The notes under the pieces were generated by a model. That model was not told where the DNA came from and did not search any database. It saw only the letters and a list, made by a program, of their open reading frames with translations. Positions 1-9,612 of a stretch of DNA of 64,000 nucleotides are shown here, in pieces. The translations under genes were made by a program, and so were the position numbers. Position 1 is the first letter of the stretch; the number at the start of each line of letters is the position of its first letter. The DNA lies in contig OY759981.1 in assembly GCA_963662895.1 (NCBI GenBank), positions 1,922,001-1,986,000 on the forward strand. The letters are read 5' to 3'. This stretch comes from GWE2-42-39 sp963662895. Lineage in GTDB: Bacteria > Bacteroidota > Bacteroidia > Bacteroidales > Prolixibacteraceae.

Positions 1-13
1 AAAAGGAATTTTA

Positions 14-2239
14 TCAGACTGGTTCTATTCGTTTCACTTTGTCTATACCTTTGATTTTCAGAAGCCGGGAGATCAATTCGCTCAGGTCTTGCAGGTTGTG
101 GATATACAGGTACATGTCGCCTTCGAAAATGCCGTCGTGAGCATCGAAACGGACTGTGCGCATGTTGATATTGTGTTGTTTGGAGACGATGGTGGTTACT
201 TCGTTGACTACCCCGACACGGTCGAATCCACTCAGCTTTATGCGGGACAGATATGAAAGTTTCTTAAAGCGGGTCCATTCGGCTGTGATGATCTGGTCTC
301 CCTGTTGCGACATCAGTTTTATGGCTTCCGGACAAATCCGTTTGTGAATAATCACATGATCGGGGCCGGAGATGTAACCTACCACATCGTCGCCGGGAAT
401 GGGATTGCAGCAGCGGGCCAGTGAGTAGTTGGTATATTCGGGGTCTTCCTGTAAAAGATATGGGGTTTTCTTATCAATTTTTGAAAAGAGTTTTTCCACC
501 TCTTCTTCCTCATCTTTCTTAAATGAAAGCCGCCAGTATTTCACCAGTTTGTTTGTTCTCCGGGTTCTCAGCACATCTTCAATTTGATTGATATCCAGAA
601 ATCCCATACCTACTTGTGCGTATAGCTGTTCTTTGTTGGAAAGGTTATAATAAGCGGTGATTTTCTTCAGGGTATTTGACGAGGGAGTGATATTGTATTC
701 TTTTAGTTTTTCTTCGATTAGTTGGCGTCCTTTGTCAATGTGTTTACGTTTGTCGAGTTTAAACGATTGTTTGACTTTTGTTTTGGCTTTGGCTGTAACC
801 AGAATTTTCAGCCAGCCGAGTTGCGGGCTTTGTGTTTTTGAGGTCAGTATTTCGACTTGGTCACCGCTTTGAAGGACATGAGAAACAGGCACCAGTTTAT
901 GATTGATTTTTGCCCCGATACAGTGATCTCCCAATTCGGTATGTATCTCGTAAGCAAAATCAACGACCGTCGAATTTTTAGGCATGGAAACCATTTTCCC
1001 TTTCGGGGTAAAAACCACAATCTCCGAGGAAAAGAGGTTCATTTTAAATTCATCAAGAAATTCCAGGGCATCCGATTCCGGATTACGCAGTAACTCCCTT
1101 ATTTTTGCCAGCCATTTGTCCAGTTCGTTTTCCATCGAACTGCTTTTGTTTTCTTTGTATTTGTAATGGGCAGCAAATCCTCGTTCAGCAATTTCGTCCA
1201 TACGGTAGGTACGTATCTGTACCTCGACCCATTTGCCCTGTGGCCCCATCACCGTTACATGCAGGGCTTCGTACCCATTAACTTTTGGGGTGGTAATCCA
1301 GTCGCGAATACGATCGGGCTTGGGTTTGTAAATATCTGTAATCAGCGATAAAATGTCGAAACACTGCCGTTTTTCGGATATCTCTTTTTTCGGGTTGAAA
1401 ACCACTCGGATGGCCATCAGGTCGTACACCTCGTCGAACGAAACACTCTTCGTCTGCATCTTATTCCAGATCGAATAGATGGATTTCAACCGTTCGGTAA
1501 CGGTAAAATCAATTCCTTCTGCCTTTAGTTTTTCAGAAATAGGCCTGATAAATTCGTTTACCAGGTAAGTGCGTTTCTCGCTTTGATTATGTAGCCTGAA
1601 ATGAATCTGGTTATAAGTTTCAGGGTCTTTGTACCTGAGGCTTAAATCTTCGAGTTCAGTTTTTATGGAATATAATCCTAAACGGTGGGCAAGAGGGGCA
1701 AAAATATAAAGTGTTTCGGCGGCAATCTTTAATTGTTTGTGTGGCGGCATCGAGTCGAGGGTCCGCATGTTGTGGAGCCGGTCGGCCAGCTTGATCAGGA
1801 TTACCCGCACATCGTCCGACAAAGTCATCAGCATTTTCCGAAAATTGGTAGCCTGTTTCGAGTCGGTTTGGGATGTAAATTCTTCGTTAAGTTTTGTCAA
1901 TCCGTCTACGATCGTGGCAATCCGTTCGCCAAACATGTTTTCAATATCCTCCAGCGTGTAATCGGTATCTTCCACCACATCATGCAAAAGGGCTGAAATA
2001 ATAGCAGTGGCGCTTAGCCCGATTTCTTCGGTTACAATTTTGGCCACCGCCAGCGGATGAATAATGTAAGGTTCACCCGATTTACGTTTAACGCCGGCAT
2101 GGGCGTTATTGGCAAACTCGAAGGCTTTCCGGATACGCACTATCCCCTCTGCTGAAACTTTATGTTCACAGGCTTTCAGAAGTTCTTCGTAATAATCCGA
2201 AATTAATCGTTGCTCCGCTTTTGTCTGCAAGTTCACCAT
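14..2239 (-). CDS. Bifunctional (p)ppGpp synthetase/hydrolase, Rel/SpoT family
   Basis: Makes and degrades the stringent-response alarmone (p)ppGpp in the cytoplasm. The 741-residue length and domain order fit long Rel/SpoT proteins: N-terminal HD hydrolase (HDxxED at residues 86-91, His61), synthetase (RIRD at 310-313, EVQIRT near 339-344), TGS domain (about 405-465) and C-terminal ACT domain (about 665-741). The RxRD form in the synthetase, rather than the RelA-type ExDD, plus the intact HD residues, argues that both activities are present. It starts with ATG at 2239 and is separated from the upstream sugar-nucleotide operon by 164 bp. The gene may be called relA, rel or spoT; I leave the symbol open. 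Confidence 0.96.
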   Translation of the reverse strand: MVNLQTKAEQRLISDYYEELLKACEHKVSAEGIVRIRKAFEFANNAHAGVKRKSGEPYIIHPLAVAKIVTEEIGLSATAIISALLHDVVEDTDYTLEDIENMFGERIATIVDGLTKLNEEFTSQTDSKQATNFRKMLMTLSDDVRVILIKLADRLHNMRTLDSMPPHKQLKIAAETLYIFAPLAHRLGLYSIKTELEDLSLRYKDPETYNQIHFRLHNQSEKRTYLVNEFIRPISEKLKAEGIDFTVTERLKSIYSIWNKMQTKSVSFDEVYDLMAIRVVFNPKKEISEKRQCFDILSLITDIYKPKPDRIRDWITTPKVNGYEALHVTVMGPQGKWVEVQIRTYRMDEIAERGFAAHYKYKENKSSSMENELDKWLAKIRELLRNPESDALEFLDEFKMNLFSSEIVVFTPKGKMVSMPKNSTVVDFAYEIHTELGDHCIGAKINHKLVPVSHVLQSGDQVEILTSKTQSPQLGWLKILVTAKAKTKVKQSFKLDKRKHIDKGRQLIEEKLKEYNITPSSNTLKKITAYYNLSNKEQLYAQVGMGFLDINQIEDVLRTRRTNKLVKYWRLSFKKDEEEEVEKLFSKIDKKTPYLLQEDPEYTNYSLARCCNPIPGDDVVGYISGPDHVIIHKRICPEAIKLMSQQGDQIITAEWTRFKKLSYLSRIKLSGFDRVGVVNEVTTIVSKQHNINMRTVRFDAHDGIFEGDMYLYIHNLQDLSELISRLLKIKGIDKVKRIEPV

Positions 2240-2403
2240 TCCTCAAGTTTTCAGTAATTTTTGGGTTACAGGAAAGTAAAGATAATCCTTTTCTAAAAGA
2301 ATTTTACACCTGCCGGAGACCATCGCAAAAATCTTTTGAATAAATTCTTTCATACAGTGAAAAAAGACCGCTTTTTGAATAGCTTGTTACCGGACAGAAT
2401 GGA

Positions 2404-3105
2404 TCAGATAAATTGCAGCATTTCTTTTTGTGCCTGTCCATATGATTCGGGAATTCCAATATCCAGAAAGTAATGGCTGAAAATGTGACCGGCAATACAA
2501 TATTCTTTTGCGACCTGTTCCAAGTAATCTTTTTCAAATGAAAATTTATTACTGAAGTTTCTGTTTTCAATCTTTTGCCTGTTAACCAGATAAATTCCTC
2601 CGTTTATTAATGAGGCGGATGATTCACTTTTTTCTTTAAATGACGTAATGAACGAATTTTCGTTGAGGCATACAGTCCCGTATCGTCCCGACTCTTCTAT
2701 TTGTTTTAATGCAACCGTTGTTTCTGCTTTTTTCTGAATATGTCTGGTATATAAATCATTTAGCGGCACAGGAAAAAACGTATCGCCATTTATAATAAAA
2801 ATCTGTTCCTCACTACATTTTCTTAGAGCATTTAAAATTCCGCCGCCTGTACCAAGAGGAATGTTTTCAATCGCGTAATCAATAGACATTTGCCGGAATT
2901 CGTTCCCAAAGTACCCGGAGATGATTTCGTGTTTATAGCCAACCGACAGCACTGCTCTTTTAATTCCTTGTCCCTGAAGATAATTCAGTATGTAATATAA
3001 AAAAGGTTTTCCGGCTACAGGGGCCATCGGTTTCGGGACATCATCAACAACACTTTTTAATCGTGTTCCGAACCCGCCTGCCAGTATAATAGCTTCGGTG
3101 TTCAT
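2404..3105 (-). CDS. hddC: Sugar-phosphate nucleotidyltransferase, HddC-like
   Basis: Probably transfers a nucleotide to a sugar 1-phosphate, most likely making GDP-D-glycero-alpha-D-manno-heptose for surface glycans. The 233 residues carry the nucleotidyltransferase signature GGFGTRLK (10-17), the PKP motif with Lys25, and a metal-binding Asp in INGD (about 108). The assignment to the heptose branch rests on the adjacent HddA-like kinase 40 bp upstream, because family members for mannose or glucose look similar. It is the last gene of the miaA-GT-hddA-hddC run. The isomerase and phosphatase of the pathway (gmhA, gmhB) are not in the window. Confidence 0.75.
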   Translation of the reverse strand: MNTEAIILAGGFGTRLKSVVDDVPKPMAPVAGKPFLYYILNYLQGQGIKRAVLSVGYKHEIISGYFGNEFRQMSIDYAIENIPLGTGGGILNALRKCSEEQIFIINGDTFFPVPLNDLYTRHIQKKAETTVALKQIEESGRYGTVCLNENSFITSFKEKSESSASLINGGIYLVNRQKIENRNFSNKFSFEKDYLEQVAKEYCIAGHIFSHYFLDIGIPESYGQAQKEMLQFI

Positions 3106-3145
3106 GCAAAAATGGTTTTTTTCAATTGGTTTGTAAATAGTATTA

Positions 3146-4171
3146 TCATTTTATGGTCCATGAACTTAGGCCTGTTTTGGTAAACTGAAAAGAGCGGATG
3201 CTCCCGCCAAATGTATGCAAACTTTTTATTACTTCATACCGCGTGTTTCCCGGGCAATAGAAAAACATGAACCCTCCTCCGCCGGCCCCTGATATTTTTC
3301 CACCGGTTGCCCCTGCCTCTTGTGCTGCCTGGTACAATTCCTCAATACAAGGATTGCTTATTCCCCGGGCCATTTGTTTTTTGAATTGCCATCCGGTGTG
3401 CATAATATCCCCGATTTGGTTGAGTTTATTTTTCAATAACGCTTCCTTCATCAGGATGGCCATTTCTTTGGTTTTATGCATGGCATTAATCGATTCGGTG
3501 GCTTTGTTTTTTATACTTTGTTGTTGTTTTTCGATGATTTCCGAGGAAACACGGCTGGTTCCGGTGAAGTACAATACCATGTTATATGCCAGTTCCTGTA
3601 ATGTTTGTTCTTTTATCCGGAGCGGGTTGACAATCACTTTTTCATCGGCATAAAACTCCATAAAATTGAACCCGCCAAATGTTGCAGCATACTGGTCCTG
3701 TTTTCCTCCGGCATAATTCAGATCGATCCGTTCGATCTCGTAAGCCAGCCGGGCAATATCGTATTCGCCAAGGGGTAATTTTAACCATTCCACAAAAGCA
3801 CCAACGACTGCTGCTACCAGGGTTGATGAAGACCCCAGTCCCGACCCCGGAGGGGCATCCACATAAGTGGTCAGTTCAAACGAAAGCGGCTTTTTTGTGT
3901 ATTGTCTGACTATCCGGTTATAGATTCCTTTTAGCAGATCGAGTTTTCCGTCCATTTCAATTTGTTCGCTTGCAGGGACTGTATCCGATTCGTTTTTGTC
4001 CATCGAACGGAAGCATACTTGTCCATCGTTTTTGGGAATGATCGTCGCATACGCATACATGTTGATGGTCGCGTTTAAAACTGCGCCACCGAATAAATCG
4101 GAATATGGTGAAACATCGGTGCCTCCTCCTGCCAGGCCGATCCGTAACGGTGCCATGCTTCGTATAATCAT
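3146..4171 (-). CDS. hddA: GHMP kinase, D-glycero-D-manno-heptose 7-phosphate kinase-like
   Basis: ATP-dependent small-molecule kinase of the GHMP superfamily, likely phosphorylating heptose 7-phosphate at C1. The sequence shows the N-terminal start typical of HddA (RSMAPLRIGLAGGGTDV), the ATP-binding loop PPGSGLGSSS at 107-116, and a glycine-rich C-terminal motif (SGAGGGGF) typical of GHMP motif 3. Length 341 is normal. Its start codon overlaps the stop of the upstream glycosyltransferase by 4 nt, indicating translational coupling. A start at Met6 is an alternative. GDP-fucose or mevalonate kinase relatives are less likely given the neighbours. Confidence 0.8.
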   Translation of the reverse strand: MIIRSMAPLRIGLAGGGTDVSPYSDLFGGAVLNATINMYAYATIIPKNDGQVCFRSMDKNESDTVPASEQIEMDGKLDLLKGIYNRIVRQYTKKPLSFELTTYVDAPPGSGLGSSSTLVAAVVGAFVEWLKLPLGEYDIARLAYEIERIDLNYAGGKQDQYAATFGGFNFMEFYADEKVIVNPLRIKEQTLQELAYNMVLYFTGTSRVSSEIIEKQQQSIKNKATESINAMHKTKEMAILMKEALLKNKLNQIGDIMHTGWQFKKQMARGISNPCIEELYQAAQEAGATGGKISGAGGGGFMFFYCPGNTRYEVIKSLHTFGGSIRSFQFTKTGLSSWTIK

Positions 4172-5322
4172 GATTTATCGATTTGATTATAAGTGTCCAG
4201 TATTGTATTTGTCATTTTGCTCCACGCAAATTTTTTCTTTTCTTCAGCTACATGGTCTTCAAATTCTTTTTTCCGGTTATTCCTGAAGAAATCGACAAGT
4301 GCATCCGTAATTTTATCTTCACGGGGTTCAACCACATATCCGACTTTCTGATCCGGAACGATTTCTGCAAGTGCCCCTACATTGGTAACCAGCATGGACT
4401 TGCCGAAGTGATAGGCAATTTGGGTAACGCCGCTCTGCGTGGCATTTTTATAGGGTTGAACAACAATGTCGGCAGCACAGAAATATTGGTTTACTTCGTG
4501 ATTTGCAATAAATTTATTTATCATCAATACTTTATCCTGCAACCCCAGTTTCCCGATCATTTCAAAATAAGGGGACGGGTTGGTATAGAATTCCCCGGCG
4601 ACAATGAGTTTTACCGGAAGTGATTTCAGTTCAGGTTTTGAAACAGCTTTTAAAAGAATATCCAGCCCTTTATAGTCGCGGATAAAACCAAAAAACAGCA
4701 TATAGCTGAATCCGGGATCAAGTCCCAACTTATGGATTGCCACATCGCGACTTATATTTTCACCAAAATTATCGAACAATGGGTGCGGACAAATACCCGA
4801 AGGGAAATTGTTGCGGAAGATTGAAATATCGTTATAAACACTTTTCGACATGGCAACCATGCCGTCGATGGAACGCATAAAATAGCTTGTCAGCAGTTTG
4901 TCGCCGGGACGTTTCTCGTGGGGAACAATATTGTCGGCAATGCTGATTACTTTGGAGTGTTTATTTCTCTTTATGAGCCGGATAATTGTTCCAAAGCAGG
5001 GAGCCATAAACGGGATCCAGTATTTAAAAATAACCAGATCAGGCTTTTCTTTTCGTATCCGGTTGCCGACGCGGAGCCAGTTGAATGGGTTAATCGAGTT
5101 TACGGTCTGCTTTATTTTCAGGCTCTTGGGGGCTTCCCAGTCAGCCAGTTGGGTTTTTCCGGGGAAAAGCAGTTTTGGGTATTGAAGCGTAAAAGTTTCA
5201 ATACTGACCAGAAAGCCCTGGTTGGAAAATTCTTTGGCAAGACGCTCGTTATAAGCAGCCAGCCCGCCACGAAACGGCCATGCTGTTCCAATTATTTTTA
5301 TTGTTTTTATACGGTTATTCAT
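4168..5322 (-). CDS. Glycosyltransferase, GT4/GT1-type fold
   Basis: A GT-B fold glycosyltransferase that probably adds a sugar, perhaps a heptose supplied by the HddA/HddC neighbours, to a surface glycan or lipid. The N terminus has the acceptor-side motif around GTAWPFRGG (12-20), and the C-terminal half has the nucleotide-sugar domain, including a segment QSGVTQIAYHFGKSMLVT near 315-335 resembling the usual EGFG-type donor motif. Length 384 is normal. No signal peptide is seen, so it acts on the cytoplasmic side. It is 6 bp downstream of miaA and overlaps hddA. Donor and acceptor cannot be read from sequence. Confidence 0.8.
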   Translation of the reverse strand: MNNRIKTIKIIGTAWPFRGGLAAYNERLAKEFSNQGFLVSIETFTLQYPKLLFPGKTQLADWEAPKSLKIKQTVNSINPFNWLRVGNRIRKEKPDLVIFKYWIPFMAPCFGTIIRLIKRNKHSKVISIADNIVPHEKRPGDKLLTSYFMRSIDGMVAMSKSVYNDISIFRNNFPSGICPHPLFDNFGENISRDVAIHKLGLDPGFSYMLFFGFIRDYKGLDILLKAVSKPELKSLPVKLIVAGEFYTNPSPYFEMIGKLGLQDKVLMINKFIANHEVNQYFCAADIVVQPYKNATQSGVTQIAYHFGKSMLVTNVGALAEIVPDQKVGYVVEPREDKITDALVDFFRNNRKKEFEDHVAEEKKKFAWSKMTNTILDTYNQIDKS

Positions 5323-5328
5323 TCGGTG

Positions 5329-6231
5329 TCAATTTAAACAAAAATCGAGAAATTTAATTATTTTCTCATACTCATCCGGTGCAAACCAGTTGATTTCAGG
5401 ATCACGCCTGAACCAGGTGAGCTGTTTGCGGGCATATTTCCGGGAGTTGTTCTGAATTTGTTCAATGGCTTCCTCACGGCTGATAAGTCCGTCAAAGTAA
5501 GCGAAAAGTTCTTTGTACCCAACGGTATTCAGCGAATTTATCCCGCGAAGATGATACACGCTCCGGGCTTCTTCAATCAATCCTTGTTCCACCATTTGCA
5601 GAACCCGTTGGTTGATTCGGTCATACAATTTTTCACGCTCCATGTTTAACCCGATTTTTATGATCCTGAAAGGACGCTTTTTAGCCGTTTCCAAACGAAA
5701 AGAAGAATACGGTTTTCCGGTCATCAGACATATTTCGAGGGCATGCAAGATACGTTTGGGATTTTTCAGGTCAACTTTTTCATAATACCCGGGGTCGAGT
5801 TGTTTCAACTGAAGCCGGATGGCTTCAATACCATTCTCTTCAAATTCAGCCAGTAACCGGTTCCGTATTTCCGGATCAACAGTTGGCAGGTCATCGATAC
5901 CTTTACAGACGGCATCCACGTAAAGCATCGAACCTCCGGTCATGATGAGCGGATTTTTTTCAGGGAAAAGTTTTTCCAGCAAGTTCAACACTTCCTCCTC
6001 GAATATGCTTGCATTATAATAGTCGTGAATTGAAACAGAGTGAACCTGGTGATGTTTGACTGTTTTTAAATCTTCGTCAGAAGGTGCTGCTGTTCCAATC
6101 GAAAGTTCTTTGTAAATCTGCCGGGAGTCGGCAGAGATTATATCTGTTTTAAAATAATTAGCCAGTTTAAGACTGACAGCCGATTTTCCTACTCCTGTAG
6201 GGCCAATAACCACAATTAAAGTATTCTCCAT
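5329..6231 (-). CDS. miaA: tRNA dimethylallyltransferase
   Basis: Transfers the dimethylallyl group to A37 of tRNAs that read U-starting codons. The 300-residue protein has the P-loop GPTGVGKS at 10-17, the DSRQIYKELSIGTA segment that follows it in MiaA proteins, and the C-terminal KQLTWFRRD segment. It is the first gene of the minus-strand run that continues into the glycosyltransferase and heptose genes. A TACCTTTG box lies 18 nt upstream of the start. Confidence 0.97.
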   Translation of the reverse strand: MENTLIVVIGPTGVGKSAVSLKLANYFKTDIISADSRQIYKELSIGTAAPSDEDLKTVKHHQVHSVSIHDYYNASIFEEEVLNLLEKLFPEKNPLIMTGGSMLYVDAVCKGIDDLPTVDPEIRNRLLAEFEENGIEAIRLQLKQLDPGYYEKVDLKNPKRILHALEICLMTGKPYSSFRLETAKKRPFRIIKIGLNMEREKLYDRINQRVLQMVEQGLIEEARSVYHLRGINSLNTVGYKELFAYFDGLISREEAIEQIQNNSRKYARKQLTWFRRDPEINWFAPDEYEKIIKFLDFCLN

Positions 6232-6248
6232 CCATTTGATTTGTCAGA

Positions 6249-6256
6249 CAAAGGTA
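6249..6256 (-). promoter_or_regulatory. Candidate -7 box of miaA operon
   Basis: On the minus strand this reads TACCTTTG, which matches the Bacteroidota -7 consensus TAnnTTTG. It lies 18 nt upstream of the miaA ATG. No clear -33 TTG was found at the expected distance, so this is half of a promoter at most. Confidence 0.4.
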
Positions 6257-6385
6257 TGGATTTTTGAAAAAATCTTTTCTTTCATTCCCGCGAAGAGGAA
6301 AAGACCCGGACGGATTGCTAATTTTTGTTTTTTTTTGATTTAGGGGTCGTGGAAGTTAGAAGGAAGCCTGATGCAAAAAGAGGGC

Positions 6386-6916
6386 TTAATAACCCCCTTC
6401 CAATAAATCGTCCATTTCTCCAAAAATTTCGGTATAATCATCTAAATCACCATAGTCGTGGTACGATTCGAATAATCTGATGTCCGGTGCATCAATCATT
6501 TCCACGTCTTCCGTCAAAATTTGTGTTGGGGCTTTGCCTTTTTGATAGGCAATTTGTGGTTCGTTTAGATTTTTGTCCATAGAAATTCCTGTTAGTTCTA
6601 CATAATATGATCTCTCATTAAAAAAATCGAAAACATAAAGGAGCTTTTGTCCTTTGGTCTTTATTAAGTCTTTGATCTTTGTCTTTGTCATGGTGTAACT
6701 GGGAATTCCATTATTCCCCATATCGAGCAGAGTAACTTCAATACGTTTAGCCCACCTTTCATCAGCAATAAAAAAAGAAGCCAGTTGATCGGAATCGAAA
6801 TTTGAACTTTCCTGGATAATTGAATGAAAAACCGAAAATATATCTTCAGGATTAATTTCAATCAATCGTATAAATTCCGGATTTTCGTTAGTCGTGATTT
6901 TAAATATATATATCAT
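6386..6916 (-). CDS. pRiA4b ORF-3-like protein
   Basis: A 176-residue acidic protein resembling the plasmid pRiA4b ORF-3 / IS1096 passenger (TnpR-like) fold. Visible hallmarks are an N-terminal YIFKI strand, the Asp/Glu-rich C-terminal tail (EMDDLLEGG), and the KLLYVFDFFNERSYYVEL stretch corresponding to the family's Y.YDFGD.W region. Despite the Pfam name, chromosomal copies in Bacteroidota are usually single genes with no known function. No signal peptide or membrane segment is visible. It stands alone between miaA and a 405-bp gap. Confidence 0.6.
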   Translation of the reverse strand: MIYIFKITTNENPEFIRLIEINPEDIFSVFHSIIQESSNFDSDQLASFFIADERWAKRIEVTLLDMGNNGIPSYTMTKTKIKDLIKTKGQKLLYVFDFFNERSYYVELTGISMDKNLNEPQIAYQKGKAPTQILTEDVEMIDAPDIRLFESYHDYGDLDDYTEIFGEMDDLLEGGY

Positions 6917-7321
6917 GCTACGTTTATTATGCTTGATATCTTTAAAAACAACATTACAACGTCCTACAAATTTACTTTAACAGTATTTTTAAACGGCAAA
7001 AAAAAAGAAAAGGTTAGCCGATGAATGTTAAAAAATATTAATTTAAGAAAAGGCTCTTGTAAGGAGTTGAAATAGTGTTTTTTAAAAATGAAATATTTTC
7101 CATGATTATCCGAAAGTTCAGGAAAATTCAGGAATATTCGAATAAATGGATTTCTTTTTCATGAAATATTATTTCGTACTGGTCGAAAATTAGAATTCCG
7201 GACGTCAAAAAAAATCATTTGCGGCTCTCGTAATTTATTCTGAAATTACATGACTGATTAGAGAATAAAGAAATAACGATCAGCTTCATCAAAGGGAGCA
7301 GGAGAAAAACATATTGAAAAA
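6917..7321. other. Intergenic region of 405 bp between divergent genes
   Basis: AT-rich spacer between the pRiA4b-like gene (minus) and the ABC permease gene (plus). A CAAATTTA at 6967-6974 reads TAAATTTG on the minus strand and could be the -7 box of the pRiA4b-like gene; a TTTG lies 22 nt further upstream, slightly far for a -33 box. I see no gene, RNA or repeat in the remainder. Confidence 0.5.
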
Positions 7322-8569
7322 ATGCAAAATCAGAGGACTATTGCTGAAAATATAAAGATTGCCCTACGGTCGATACGAAGCAATTTGCTGAGAACGGTTC
7401 TCACCATATTAATAATAGCTATTGGAATCACTGCATTGGTGGGAATCCTAACTGCGATTGATTCAATAAAAAGCTCTATAACCAAGGAGTTTACCTTTAT
7501 GGGGACGAATACTTTTACGATTACTTCACGTGGTATGCGGGTGCAGGTTGGAAACAAGCGTTACCGGAGTAAAAATTATTCTTATATCAGTTACTATCAG
7601 GCAAAAGAGTTTAAAGAAAGGTTTGACTTTCCGGCCACGGTTTCTCTTTCTGTTTATGCAACAGGTACGGCTACCCTGAAAAACGGAGAAAAGAAAACAA
7701 ATCCGAATATAAGTGTTCAGGGCATCGATAATAATTATTTGTACACTTCCGGGTATGAACTGGATCAGGGGAGGGCTTTTTCTGAAGAGGATATCCATTC
7801 GGGCAGAAATGTGGCATTACTTGGTAAGAGTATTATAATTAAGTTGTTTGAGAAGAATGAAAATCCGATTAATAAGATTATAAGTATCGGAAGCGGCAAA
7901 TATAAAGTAATTGGCACACTGAAATCAAAGGGAAGCGGTTTTGGCGAAAACGGCGATCAGGTCTGTTTTCTTCCCTATACCAATGTGCGTAATTATTTTT
8001 CAAGGGCAAATATGAATTTTACCATCCAGATAAAAGTTGAAAATACAGAAATGGTCGATCCGGCCATTGGCCAGGCTGAAGGTTCATTCCGGATTGTTCG
8101 TAACCTGGAGCCCCGGGACGAAAGCGATTTTAATATTGAAAAAAGCGATAATCTGGTAAATATCCTGCTCGATAATATCAAAAATATTTCTCTTGTTGCT
8201 ACCCTTATCGGGTTGATTACCCTGTTTGGTGCTGCAGTTGGTTTGATGAACATCATGTTGGTGTCGGTTTCAGAGCGTACACGCGAGATTGGTATTCGCA
8301 AGGCGATTGGCGCTAATTCTAAAGTAATCAGGCAACAGTTTTTAATTGAAGCTATTGTGATCGGGCAATTGGGCGGTGCCCTGGGGATTGTGTTAGGCAT
8401 ATTGGCAGGGAATGGTGTCTCGGCTCTTATTGACATCCCGTTTTTTATTCCCTGGCTGTGGATTATTACCGGGGTACTCCTTTGTTTCGGTGTTAGTATT
8501 GCCTCTGGTTATTATCCTGCACAAAAAGCATCGAAACTTGATCCTATTGAAAGTTTACGGTACGAATAA
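7322..8569 (+). CDS. ABC transporter permease, MacB/FtsX type
   Basis: Inner-membrane permease of the mechanotransmission class. Residues about 15-45 form the first transmembrane helix preceded by the family start IALRSIRSNLLRTVLTILI. A large periplasmic MacB-type core domain (about 50-280) follows, then three C-terminal helices (about 285-405) with the conserved SVSERTREIGIRKAIGA segment and the ending LDPIESLRYE. Length 415 is normal. No ATPase or adaptor gene is adjacent, so its partner must lie elsewhere. Substrate is unknown; lipoprotein, peptide or drug export are all possible for this fold. Confidence 0.9.
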   Translation: MQNQRTIAENIKIALRSIRSNLLRTVLTILIIAIGITALVGILTAIDSIKSSITKEFTFMGTNTFTITSRGMRVQVGNKRYRSKNYSYISYYQAKEFKERFDFPATVSLSVYATGTATLKNGEKKTNPNISVQGIDNNYLYTSGYELDQGRAFSEEDIHSGRNVALLGKSIIIKLFEKNENPINKIISIGSGKYKVIGTLKSKGSGFGENGDQVCFLPYTNVRNYFSRANMNFTIQIKVENTEMVDPAIGQAEGSFRIVRNLEPRDESDFNIEKSDNLVNILLDNIKNISLVATLIGLITLFGAAVGLMNIMLVSVSERTREIGIRKAIGANSKVIRQQFLIEAIVIGQLGGALGIVLGILAGNGVSALIDIPFFIPWLWIITGVLLCFGVSIASGYYPAQKASKLDPIESLRYE

Positions 8570-8667
8570 TGGACGGCCGTGAATCGTGACACCGACTTTT
8601 TTCTGATGTTTTTGTTAAACTTAAGCAGGTTCCGTTCTCTTGTTTCTTCGGAGGGCTACATTCTATT

Positions 8668-8675
8668 TAATTTTG
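8668..8675 (+). promoter_or_regulatory. Candidate -7 box of the PanE-like gene
   Basis: TAATTTTG matches TAnnTTTG and lies 25 nt upstream of the ATG at 8701. A possible TTG at 8640-8642 is 25 nt further upstream, longer than usual. Confidence 0.35.
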
Positions 8676-8700
8676 ATTTTTCAGAATAATTAAAGAGGTT

Positions 8701-9612
8701 ATGAGCTTACGATACGGAGTTATTGGAACAGGTGCTTTAGGTGGATTTTATGGAGGTAAACTTGCCCGGGCGGGTTGCGATGTCCATTTTTTGTTCCGAA
8801 GCGATTTTCAGTATGTACAGGAAAACGGATTACAGGTTGATTCCGTTGCCGGTGATTTTCATTTACAGCCGGTCTGTTGCTATTCTTCTGCTCGTGAAAT
8901 GCCGGCATGCGATGTAGTGCTGGTTTGCCTGAAAACAATCAATAATCATTTTTTGCCCGAACTTTTAAAGCCGGTTGTTCATGCGAACAGCCTGGTTATT
9001 TTAATCCAGAATGGTTTGGGTATTGAAGAAGAGCTGGCCAATAAAATGCCGGATATAAATATCGCCGGAGGCATGGCATTCATCTGCTCACACAAAACAG
9101 GCCCCGGACATATTAAACATCTCGATTTTGGAAGTTTGGATATCGGGTTGTACACTTCCGGCGGAACAAAAGTACTCCATCAGTGCTGCAACGATTTTAA
9201 AAAGGCAAAAGTACCGGCTATTGTTTCAGAAAACCTGGGGCTGGCCCGATGGAAGAAACTGGTCTGGAATATCCCGTTTAATGGGTTGTCTGTTGTTTTG
9301 AATACAACTACAGATCAAATAATGAATGTAAACCCGGCAAAAGACCTCGTTTATGAAATAATGCTTGAGGTCATCGAAGCTGCGGAGCATTGCGGGTACC
9401 ACATTGATCCTGAGTTCGCAAAAAAAATGATTACAATGACCCAGGCGATGACGCCTTATGCGCCAAGCATGAAACTGGATTTTGATAATCAACGGCCAAT
9501 GGAAATCCGGACCATCTATACCAACCCGGTACAAACAGCAAAAAAGGCTGGTTACGGAATGAAAAAAGTAGCGATGCTCGAACAGCAACTTCGTTTTATA
9601 GCTCTTCGTTAA
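8701..9612 (+). CDS. panE: 2-dehydropantoate 2-reductase family (ApbA/PanE)
   Basis: NADPH-dependent ketoacid reductase, likely reducing 2-dehydropantoate to pantoate in coenzyme A synthesis. The N-terminal Rossmann fold starts with GVIGTGALGGFYGGKLA (residues 6-22), and a C-terminal helical domain carries the catalytic-type Lys in WKKLVWNIPFNG (about 184-195). Length 303 is normal. Paralogues of this family reduce other 2-keto acids, so the substrate is only likely. The stop codon at 9612 abuts the stop of the convergent glpF gene at 9613, leaving no room for a terminator between them. Confidence 0.8.
   Translation: MSLRYGVIGTGALGGFYGGKLARAGCDVHFLFRSDFQYVQENGLQVDSVAGDFHLQPVCCYSSAREMPACDVVLVCLKTINNHFLPELLKPVVHANSLVILIQNGLGIEEELANKMPDINIAGGMAFICSHKTGPGHIKHLDFGSLDIGLYTSGGTKVLHQCCNDFKKAKVPAIVSENLGLARWKKLVWNIPFNGLSVVLNTTTDQIMNVNPAKDLVYEIMLEVIEAAEHCGYHIDPEFAKKMITMTQAMTPYAPSMKLDFDNQRPMEIRTIYTNPVQTAKKAGYGMKKVAMLEQQLRFIALR

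Noticed and set aside
6386..6916. Transposon passenger gene because of the TnpR/IS1096 family name
   Set aside because: No inverted repeats or transposase are near it, and chromosomal members of this family are common outside mobile elements.
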